A stretch of DNA of 64,000 nt, from the NCBI GenBank assembly GCA_039024435.1, contig JBCCQH010000025.1, positions 1 through 64,000 on the forward strand. The letters run 5' to 3'. Below the pieces are notes generated by a model, which saw only the letters and a program-made list of their open reading frames with translations, was not told the origin of the DNA and searched no databases. A program made the translations under genes and the position numbers. Every line of letters begins with the position of its first letter. Position 1 is the stretch's first letter. The DNA is from JBCCQH01 sp039024435. Lineage in GTDB: Bacteria > Bacteroidota > Bacteroidia > J057 > JADKCL01. Of the stretch, positions 44,728 to 51,410 are shown one piece after another.

Positions 44728-46137
44728 TTAGGGGATATAGGATGAGTAGAGTTGCAAATATTGCTTTGTGGAGTGCTCCCAAGAGTTGTCCCGGGCCATC
44801 GTGCGGCGAACGAGCTTTTTCATCCGACGGGGGTCCGACCACAGGGACCGGGCCTGGGCGATGGCGGTGGCGATGTCGGAGACGGAGCACTCGGCGTGGC
44901 GGATGCCGAATCCACCTGCTTCCGCAATGCTGACTACGGTGTCCTTGAGTCCCCCCACGCTCCGCACGATGGGGAGGGTGCCGTAGCGCAGGGCGTACAT
45001 CTGATTGAGGCCGCAGGGCTCGACCCGCGAGGGCATGAGCAGGAAGTCCCCGCCGGCGTAGAGGCGGTGGGCCAGTTCTTCATTGTAGCCAATGTAGGCT
45101 CCACAATGGCCGGGAAAACGGTCCTTGAGGGCGGTAAGCCGGGCTTCCAGGTGGGGCTCACCTGAGCCCAGGAGGAGGACACTGAAATTTTGGGCGGGCA
45201 AGGTTTCGGCCAAAGCTTCCGCCAGGACGTCGGCCCCCTTTTCGTACACCAGCCGCCCGATGAACACAAAAAGGGGCAGCGTACCATCGATCTGGAATTG
45301 CTCGCAGAGCCATTCTTTGTTGGCTTTTTTTCCGGCGTGGACCGTCGCCGACCGGTAGTTTGTGGGCAGGTAGGGATCGGTTTCCGGATCCCAGACTTCG
45401 AAGTCGACCCCGTTGAGGATGCCGCGGCACTTGGCTTGCTCGTGGCGGATCAGGTGTTCCAGGCCCCGGGCTTGCTGTTTCATTTCCTCCAGGTAGCCCG
45501 GCGATACCGTGGTCACCGCCCAAGCACATTTGATTGCGGCGGCCAGGGGGTTGATTTGACCATCCCAGTCCAGTAGCCCAGCCCGTTCCGGGGGGAACTC
45601 CGGGAGCCAATGCCGGCGGTCCCAGGAAAATTCGCCTCGGTACTGAGCATTGTGGATGGTCAGAACCGAGGGGGTATTTTTCAGCCGAGCGAAGGGCAAG
45701 CTGTGGCTCATCAGGAAGGGGACCAGTCCGGTGTGGTGATCGTGGCAATGCACCACGTCGGGCGGCGTCGCCTGCTGGATGATCCAGGTCAGTGCGGCCA
45801 GGGAAAAGGCTAGGAAGCGTTTGGCATCGTCCGAGGAGTAGACATGGTCGGTACTGAGCAGCCCGGGAATCTGCACCAGCAAGACCTCAATTTCCAGATT
45901 TTCGTCTTGCGGTCGGAGGAGCGAAAACGGGTAGCTTTCCTCCCCCAGGGCAATTTCTCCGGTAAACACCGGGTCAAAAGCATGCGTCTCCGTGTAGCGA
46001 TTCTGGTAAAAGGGCATGATGCAGCGCGCAGCGTGTCCCGCCCGCTGCTGATATTTGGGCAGGGCGCCCACCACGTCCGCTAGTCCGCCCACTTTGGCGA
46101 TGGGGTAGCATTCGGCACTTAGGTGTAGAATATTCAT
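44728..46137 (-). CDS. glgA: glycogen synthase
   Basis: A 469-residue GT5 family glycogen/starch synthase. From the ATG at 46137 it begins MNILHLSAECYPIAKVGGLADVV, with the ADP-glucose-binding KxGGL motif at 15-19. Other landmarks are VVHCHDHHTGLVP, GILNGVDFEVWDP, FIGRLVYEKGADVL and the C-terminal PSRVEPCGLNQMYALRYGTLPIV catalytic block. It transfers glucose from ADP-glucose to alpha-1,4-glucan in the cytoplasm. It is the first gene of the glgA-glgC operon. Confidence 0.96.
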   Translation of the reverse strand: MNILHLSAECYPIAKVGGLADVVGALPKYQQRAGHAARCIMPFYQNRYTETHAFDPVFTGEIALGEESYPFSLLRPQDENLEIEVLLVQIPGLLSTDHVYSSDDAKRFLAFSLAALTWIIQQATPPDVVHCHDHHTGLVPFLMSHSLPFARLKNTPSVLTIHNAQYRGEFSWDRRHWLPEFPPERAGLLDWDGQINPLAAAIKCAWAVTTVSPGYLEEMKQQARGLEHLIRHEQAKCRGILNGVDFEVWDPETDPYLPTNYRSATVHAGKKANKEWLCEQFQIDGTLPLFVFIGRLVYEKGADVLAEALAETLPAQNFSVLLLGSGEPHLEARLTALKDRFPGHCGAYIGYNEELAHRLYAGGDFLLMPSRVEPCGLNQMYALRYGTLPIVRSVGGLKDTVVSIAEAGGFGIRHAECSVSDIATAIAQARSLWSDPRRMKKLVRRTMARDNSWEHSTKQYLQLYSSYIP

Positions 46138-46316
46138 GTTTCGCTGAAGAAAGAACTGATGAGCGAACCGGATTGTTGGCCCGCGACAATGCAACCTTAC
46201 TCGGGATACCCCGATGGGAAGGATCCTTACTTCCGCCCCGGCATTGCGCCCTTGGGTAGGTGGTCCGCCCGGCTCGGGGCTATACACCGAATTTTTCGCC
46301 GACGGGTTCCGATCCG

Positions 46317-46345
46317 CGTACGGGCGCGGGAATAATACCCGTACG
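46317..46345. repeat. 8-bp inverted repeat between the phosphatase gene and glgA
   Basis: cgtacggg (46317-46324) and cccgtacg (46338-46345) with a 13-nt loop, 27 bp past the phosphatase stop. There is no T tract, so it is either a weak terminator or an operator for glgA. Confidence 0.45.
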
Positions 46346-46371
46346 GGGACGACAAGCAGGGGGCGACTCGG

Positions 46372-46971
46372 CTATTTGTCCAACTGGACGCAGTATTCTT
46401 TGGCAACCGGACACTCCTTGCCCTTGATGTAAGCGTCGATGGCGACCACTTGGGGCCACAGGAACCGGTAGAACATCATCCCTTTGCCGTAGCGTTTCAT
46501 GATGACTTGCGCATCCCTTACGGTCAGTTTTTGGTACTTGAGCTGGAAGTAAGCGGCCAATCTCCCGGTCCGGTGACAACCGCAGTTGCACCGGAACGCG
46601 ATCTTCTTGCCGGTGCGTTTGGCCTCGGCAATCCACTCGTCAAAAAAGTCGAGGAAGCTTTTGGTGAGCGGGATTTTTGCTTTTTGGGCTTGGTTGTAGA
46701 CGACCTTCAGTCCCGGGCAAGCGGCCTGGTGCTTGTACTCCCAGTCCTCGGCATTGCCACTTAGGACCATCATTTCTGCAATGCCCAGTTCACAGAACGT
46801 TGCCATGTCCTCCCGGCTCGGTCGACTGGTCCGGTAGATGGCGAACCCCGTGGTCGTATCTTCCTGGATCAGGTGAAAATTGTTGGATCTCGCCGCTGAA
46901 TTTTCCGTGAACGCAAGAAAAAACGTGAACAGTGCGATTGCCAAAACCCAGTGATATGCGTGTGCTCTCAT
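46372..46971 (-). CDS. exported CX5R (tyrosine/dual-specificity-type) phosphatase
   Basis: A 199-residue protein from the ATG at 46971. An N-terminal hydrophobic segment (WVLAIALFTFFLAF) acts as signal peptide or anchor, so the enzyme is extracytoplasmic. The fold is that of a cysteine-based phosphatase: an early FAIYRTSRPSREDM strand-helix unit, a LGIAEMMVLSG segment, and the P-loop Cys128-x5-Arg134 (RCNCGCHRTG). The residue before the catalytic Cys is Arg instead of the usual His, and two extra Cys lie inside the loop. The substrate is unknown. Confidence 0.78.
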   Translation of the reverse strand: MRAHAYHWVLAIALFTFFLAFTENSAARSNNFHLIQEDTTTGFAIYRTSRPSREDMATFCELGIAEMMVLSGNAEDWEYKHQAACPGLKVVYNQAQKAKIPLTKSFLDFFDEWIAEAKRTGKKIAFRCNCGCHRTGRLAAYFQLKYQKLTVRDAQVIMKRYGKGMMFYRFLWPQVVAIDAYIKGKECPVAKEYCVQLDK

Positions 46972-47416
46972 AGTTGCATCTAACTTCTTACCGCAAATTA
47001 AGTGGATTTTTGTCTTACTCAATTTATAGCGGGGGAAATGCGCACCCCAATTTATCGGACGGTGGTCGCAAAACTGAAGGCACAAACGTGCCAATCCGCC
47101 CGAGCAATGAACCCGACACTTCCCCAAATCTCCGGGTAATTCCCGTCGAATAATAATTTGCCTACGATTTTTCAGTTTGTCGATCCCGAGGCACAAATGC
47201 TGTCACATTCCCACAATAAGACGTCCTGAATTCAACAGAATTAAAGGCAAATGCCGCAAAATATCGGCTCCAAGTCGATTGAGCCATGATTTTAATGTCA
47301 CTCAGCTCCGATTTATATCTTCTCTGCCCCGGAAGAAGGAGGTAGTTTCAAAATGTCAAAGCAACCCAAGCCGCGACCAAAAATTACCAATCATCCTCAA
47401 AAACCATTTTGTATTC
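46972..47416. other. noncoding stretch between divergent genes
   Basis: About 445 bp shared by the leftward phosphatase and the rightward T9SS protein. I see AT-rich patches near 47000 and 47150 but no gene, repeat or convincing promoter. Confidence 0.35.
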
Positions 47417-48292
47417 ATGAAAAGTATCATTACCACCTTTTTTCTCCTCGTGGCGGGCAACTTTCTGTTTGCCCAGTGTCCCATTTCAGCGCCGAGTTCC
47501 CATGCGGTAAATCAAACGAGAACCTATTCTCTGCCTTCTGGTTCGGGTCAGTGCAGCAATTGTTACGACTGGGATGTCGTGGGCGCGGCTCAGGTCATCG
47601 GTTCGGACATGGGCAACAGTGTGCAAATTCGGAGAAATTCCAATGGCTCATTTACCGTTTCGGTTCGGTACATCAACGAAGCAGGTTGCCAGAGCTGTTC
47701 GGTGTTTGTTCCCTCGATTGTTACCGGTTGCAATTTCACGGTGGCGATCAACAACCAGTACTTCTTGGGACTTGGCAATGTCGGCATCTCCGCCAATACC
47801 ATTCCGCAAGTCGGGATGGGCGCGACCTACAATTGGACGGTCACCTACCAAAACAACACCACGAACAGCGCGACCACCAATGTTGCCAACGTCTTTTTCC
47901 CCGCCACCACGGCCAACAAAATTGTGTCCGCCTCGGTGACGGTGGATTTCAATGGCTGTAGCGCCGCCGATAACATTTTCTTTTTCCCGCCCATCCCCGA
48001 GGTTAATGGAGGATTTGGCAAATTAGCGGGAGGAAATGGATCGGGCGAGGCTGACGCTCCGGAGCGCAAGTTTGAGTTGTACCCCAATCCGGTGAACAAC
48101 TCGGTCATCGTAAAAGGTGCCAACCGCGACGGCTACACCATTTCGGTACTCGATCTGCAAGGGAAGTACCTCATCAAGGACCAACCGCTCAGTCCGTCTC
48201 ACAACCTTGATGCGGTTGCCCCGGGGGTCTACCTGTACGTGATCACCAGTCAGAACGGGTTCCGCCAGGAAGGGAAAATCGTCAAGCAATAG
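47417..48292 (+). CDS. T9SS type A cargo protein with PKD/Ig-like domains
   Basis: A 291-residue exported protein from the ATG at 47417. The signal peptide ends FLFAQ. Two Cys-containing Ig/PKD-like segments follow (YSLPSGSGQCSNCYDWDV, and GATYNWTVTYQNNTTNSATTNVANVFFP). Then comes a Gly-rich linker and a type A sorting domain: LYPNPVNNSVIVKG, ISVLDLQGKYLI, VAPGVYLYVI and EGKIVKQ. It should be delivered to the cell surface by the type IX machinery. It ends before a strong bidirectional terminator. Confidence 0.85.
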   Translation: MKSIITTFFLLVAGNFLFAQCPISAPSSHAVNQTRTYSLPSGSGQCSNCYDWDVVGAAQVIGSDMGNSVQIRRNSNGSFTVSVRYINEAGCQSCSVFVPSIVTGCNFTVAINNQYFLGLGNVGISANTIPQVGMGATYNWTVTYQNNTTNSATTNVANVFFPATTANKIVSASVTVDFNGCSAADNIFFFPPIPEVNGGFGKLAGGNGSGEADAPERKFELYPNPVNNSVIVKGANRDGYTISVLDLQGKYLIKDQPLSPSHNLDAVAPGVYLYVITSQNGFRQEGKIVKQ

Positions 48293-48394
48293 GCCCGGCG
48301 ATCACCGTCCCCCGCGGACCGACAGGCTCATCCCCGGCAAGTTTGGGGTGAGGAAACACGAAGCGGGCGTCTCACTTGGAGCGGTCCCACAAAT

Positions 48395-48435
48395 GCAAAA
48401 ATCGGCTTTTCCGGGCAACCGGGGCCGATTTTTGC
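48395..48435. terminator. bidirectional terminator
   Basis: Perfect 12-bp stem gcaaaaatcggc/gccgatttttgc (48395-48406 and 48424-48435). The loop contains a further ccgg/ccgg pair. It serves the T9SS gene rightward and could also stop the leftward toxin operon. It marks the left edge of the toxin island. Confidence 0.85.
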
Positions 48436-48564
48436 CATTTTCCAAAAACCCCTCCTAATGAAATTCTAACCAATGAAATCACCTGAACGGGCTGAACAGG
48501 CCAATTGAAAAAATGCCTAGAATTCTATACGCGCCTGTATAGAATTGGCTACAAATGGCCTTTT

Positions 48565-49071
48565 TCACAATTGGGGCAGGGTTTTCTTCGTGACCTCCAC
48601 CTTTGTCACAGGCCACGATTTTTTGAACGCGACCACAATCTTGCTTATATCATCCTCGGAAACCTTGTATGGCTCAGGGCCAGTTTTAAAAGCCAGTTCG
48701 ATCCGGTTTTTAGTGTCCTGGTGGGTAGAATTCAAGCGAAAGGTGGTCCCACCATCAAGGCTATCATCCAGGCCATTCCAAAGGCTGAAACGGCTACCGA
48801 TCTCCGGCACCTGATCATCGGTAGAACTATTGATTAGGTATTCAATCAGGGGGATAAATTTTTGGTCCATTCCCCTAGCAGAAATTTTGCGTGTTGAATC
48901 AGCTTTGGCTGGATCGTCAGTTGTCGGCCACCAAGTTCCAAACAGTTCGAAATTCACATCTGCAATGTCCAGCAAGAACTTCATCACCTGTATGGTTAGG
49001 TCTTCACTGGATATAGTGGAAGTCCCTGCCCAGGTCGTCGATATTTCAAAATAGTTTCTCATAGCTGGCAT
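48565..49071 (-). CDS. Imm52-like immunity protein
   Basis: A 168-residue soluble protein. The ATG at 49071 shares one base with the stop of the Tox-REase-5 gene (TGATG), so the two are translated together. The layout fits the Imm52 family as I know it: a first strand NYFEISTTW, a helix with LTIQVMKFLLDI, an FGTWWP turn, a central RFSLWNG strand, a hydrophobic IELAFKTG strand and a terminal W-P-V-x-KV. Imm52 is the usual partner of Tox-REase-5 nucleases. It should bind and neutralise the toxin encoded just upstream. Confidence 0.75.
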   Translation of the reverse strand: MPAMRNYFEISTTWAGTSTISSEDLTIQVMKFLLDIADVNFELFGTWWPTTDDPAKADSTRKISARGMDQKFIPLIEYLINSSTDDQVPEIGSRFSLWNGLDDSLDGGTTFRLNSTHQDTKNRIELAFKTGPEPYKVSEDDISKIVVAFKKSWPVTKVEVTKKTLPQL

Positions 49072-49586
49072 CAATTCGGGTTGTGAATTACTGGAATGTT
49101 CAGGCCATCGTTTTGAAATTCTTTTTTGGTTGCTTCGGCAACTGGTGCAAGCTGAAAATGCCACTCTAACGGATAGCCATTTGCCATTGCTTTCTGTCGG
49201 TGGCCTTGGCTGATCATTTGATCCCGGCCACTGAACCAGCGACGAAAGCGGCCCGTTTCAGGATCAACCATATTAAGCAATCCAGATTTCGCCTCCAGCA
49301 GCTTCCCATCCTTGAAACCATCGTATTTTGTTTTCCCAATTTGATAGGAATGATTCGCTGGGCGACCGGAAACGTGCGACTGATATGCCGCTGCTTCCGG
49401 CGACATGGATTCATTCGTGGTTATCCAATTGCCGGGGCCGGGTTCCAGTTCGGCATCCTGACGACCACCAGAAGGGTCGCCGTGGGTAGCAAGGGAAAAA
49501 GGTGGGGGATTTTCCCCTGGCATCTGATCGGTTGCCTCTATCTGGTTAGATCGATTGTCTTTGTTTTCAATATCCTTGTCTTTCAT
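49071..49586 (-). CDS. Tox-REase-5 nuclease toxin
   Basis: A 171-residue effector. The N-terminal 60 residues are a flexible leader with a PPPFSLATHGDPSGG segment resembling that of the peptidase effector two genes upstream. Residues about 66-150 carry the restriction-endonuclease-fold toxin signature: AYQSHVSG (68-69 YQ), KTKYDGF (Asp89), LLEAK (Glu98, Lys100), a Trp119, an RQ pair at 130-131, and EWHFQLA (His143). The Asp...Glu-x-Lys arrangement is the metal-dependent nuclease site, so DNA is the expected target. It overlaps the genes on both sides (4 bp upstream, 1 bp downstream). Confidence 0.85.
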   Translation of the reverse strand: MKDKDIENKDNRSNQIEATDQMPGENPPPFSLATHGDPSGGRQDAELEPGPGNWITTNESMSPEAAAYQSHVSGRPANHSYQIGKTKYDGFKDGKLLEAKSGLLNMVDPETGRFRRWFSGRDQMISQGHRQKAMANGYPLEWHFQLAPVAEATKKEFQNDGLNIPVIHNPN

Positions 49587-50065
49587 CGCGTTACCGTTTG
49601 AAATTTCTGCCCGGTGATTTTATATGTAGTTTTGGAAATTGGAGCATCAGCAGGTTCTTCAATCACTTCAATAAATGGAATCTCCAGGTTAGCATGTTGA
49701 TGAAATCCTAAATCTGATTCCGCGATTTTTAGGGTCGCTTTTCGCTCAGTTCCAGATAGCAATTCAGCATAGACTTCTCCCAAAGGCTCGGAACCATCGT
49801 AGATTGTCACAAGTGCCAGGGTTTGATCGTCTTCCAGTTGAATCTTACCAAGGGGATAAACCACTTTGTCGTCGTAAGGAGATTGGATAGGGCCAGGGAG
49901 ATTTTCCGCGCTGAATTCAACGGTGGATTTCTTGTAGTCGGTGAAGCTGGCAAGGTAGTCACCAGCGGCAGTTTGACCAGCAGCCTGATCACTCGATCCG
50001 CACCCGGAAAGAATGACCAGCACCGCCAGCAACATCAATGCAATATGTTTCGTTTTCATTCTCAA
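49583..50065 (-). CDS. lipoprotein, probable immunity protein of the peptidase effector
   Basis: A 160-residue lipoprotein with lipobox LSGC, so it is anchored in a membrane facing the periplasm. An in-frame ATG two codons later is also possible. The mature part is a small beta-rich domain (FTDYKKSTVEFSAENL, KIQLEDDQTLALVTIYDG, TTYKITGQKFQTVTR). Its ATG overlaps the stop of the peptidase effector gene and its stop overlaps the start of the nuclease gene. Position and location fit an immunity protein against a cell-wall-acting toxin; this is inferred from context, as no immunity family is recognised. Confidence 0.65.
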   Translation of the reverse strand: MRMKTKHIALMLLAVLVILSGCGSSDQAAGQTAAGDYLASFTDYKKSTVEFSAENLPGPIQSPYDDKVVYPLGKIQLEDDQTLALVTIYDGSEPLGEVYAELLSGTERKATLKIAESDLGFHQHANLEIPFIEVIEEPADAPISKTTYKITGQKFQTVTR

Positions 50066-51138
50066 TCATTTGTTGTATCGCGTACTTCGGACATGGTATA
50101 GACCGATTTATACCCATCGCCCTTAATATACGCATTTTCGATAATCAAAAGGTTACTTTCCGCACAGGCATCGGATGTTCTGGACCTTCCCGGATCAAAG
50201 AATCTGTACCCCACTTTTCCGCCTTCCAAGTTCACCCTGCCAACGATAACAACGTAGTGGTCAGTGGGGCTTAGGCCACCTTCCCGGTGGGTATTCGTCC
50301 AACGTGCGTTGTGCTTTGCGCTGTTTCTGTTCACGCCTACAATTACGGGCATTCCTGATTCCAGCATTGTGTCCAGCTTGGATTTTCCGGCTGTCGCTTC
50401 GCTGTCAACATCACCCACCCACTTTTTGAAATTTCCGGTCTTCTTCGATCCGCTGCTGGCAGCTTCCACCATGTAATCAGCGGTGCCTTTTCCTTTGGGA
50501 CTGAAACCTGACTTTATCAAAATGTACCTGCAAGTGTGCCAACAACCATTGTCACGGTAATACTTGTCCTTTTTGCCTGGGTCCATGTTCTTTTTCAAGA
50601 ATGACAAGGGAACAGCATTTGCACCCGGCACCTGACTATAATAATCGCTTACTGAAATTACTGGAGGGATTGGATCACCGGGCGATCCTCCCAGGTCTTG
50701 CTGCTTCCCTTCCTTCGGTTTTGATTTATACCACCCTTCGACGGTAGATTTTCCTTTGAGTGCGAGAATTGCACTTATGGTCTTCCCACCTGGATCGATC
50801 CGACCGTCAGGATTTCGAAAGCCCAGGATTTCACGCTGGTATCGTTCAATCGTTTTATCGCGGGATGGCTCATGTTGAAGCATTGAAATCAGGTCACGGT
50901 TCACCCCAGCATTCAGCAAGTAGGTCGCCAGCTTGTCCAGGTCTGATTTCTGGTTTTCCCCTCCTTTACCAATCGATCCGCATAGAAAGTTCGATTCGGC
51001 AGTGGGATCGCCAGCCTTGGATGATGATAGCTGGAAAGCGGGGGGCTTCATGCTACGCCCAGGATTCAACTTGAGCATTTCGTTAGATTCGCTGCTTTTT
51101 TCATGTTCGCGGCCCGGCATTTTGGCTTTCTCTGACAT
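50062..51138 (-). CDS. effector with peptidoglycan-binding-like segment and C39-like cysteine peptidase domain
   Basis: A 358-residue protein from the ATG at 51138, without a signal peptide. A disordered leader carries KPPAFQLSSSKAGDP (31-45). Residues about 64-128 form a peptidoglycan-binding-type helical unit with RYQREILGFRNPDGRIDPGGKT, a pattern I know from wall-targeting type VI effectors. The C-terminal half is papain-like: Cys199 in NGCWHTCR, an SGMPVIVGVN strand, His294 in DHYVVIVGR and Asp315 in FFDPG. It should cleave peptide or amide bonds, probably in peptidoglycan. It overlaps the lipoprotein gene by 4 bp, which fits an effector/immunity pair. The delivery system is not in this window. 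Confidence 0.75.
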   Translation of the reverse strand: MSEKAKMPGREHEKSSESNEMLKLNPGRSMKPPAFQLSSSKAGDPTAESNFLCGSIGKGGENQKSDLDKLATYLLNAGVNRDLISMLQHEPSRDKTIERYQREILGFRNPDGRIDPGGKTISAILALKGKSTVEGWYKSKPKEGKQQDLGGSPGDPIPPVISVSDYYSQVPGANAVPLSFLKKNMDPGKKDKYYRDNGCWHTCRYILIKSGFSPKGKGTADYMVEAASSGSKKTGNFKKWVGDVDSEATAGKSKLDTMLESGMPVIVGVNRNSAKHNARWTNTHREGGLSPTDHYVVIVGRVNLEGGKVGYRFFDPGRSRTSDACAESNLLIIENAYIKGDGYKSVYTMSEVRDTTND

Positions 51139-51161
51139 AGTGTAATTGTTTTGGTGAAAGA

Positions 51162-51410
51162 TTAATTTTGATACAATAGGTGCTGATTGTTGGCGGTTGC
51201 TTCTATTATTTTTCCATTTATTTTCAATTGGATTTTCCAGGCTACGCACTCCTGCGCGGTGTAACCCTTCATAGCATTCCATATTACCATCGCAAACGGC
51301 TTTCTGCTAGTCTTGAATACCACTGGCACGGTTTCAAATAGCGTGTAGGAAATGCTGCCCTCAATTACGCAGCGATTCGCTGGTGGTGGCTCTAATATTG
51401 CTGCTCCCAT
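51162..51410 (-). CDS. small hypothetical protein in the effector operon
   Basis: An 82-residue protein whose ATG follows the TAA of the CHU_C protein with no gap and whose stop is 23 bp before the peptidase effector. It has one conserved-looking core (ISYTLFETVPVVFKTSRKPFAMVIWNAMKGY) and no signal peptide. The position suggests an adaptor or chaperone for the effectors; no family is recognised. Confidence 0.6.
   Translation of the reverse strand: MGAAILEPPPANRCVIEGSISYTLFETVPVVFKTSRKPFAMVIWNAMKGYTAQECVAWKIQLKINGKIIEATANNQHLLYQN

Noticed and set aside
44726..44890. A longer glgC start at 44890
   Set aside because: The extension overlaps glgA out of frame and encodes His/Arg/Pro-rich text, while the ATG at 44725 fits the family exactly.
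46138..46287. An N-terminal extension of the glgA frame to 46287
   Set aside because: The conserved family start is at 46137 and the extra 50 residues have low-complexity, non-family text.
46195..46346. A tRNA-like GGGTTCCGATCC sequence near 46305
   Set aside because: No acceptor, D or anticodon arm can be built around it on either strand.
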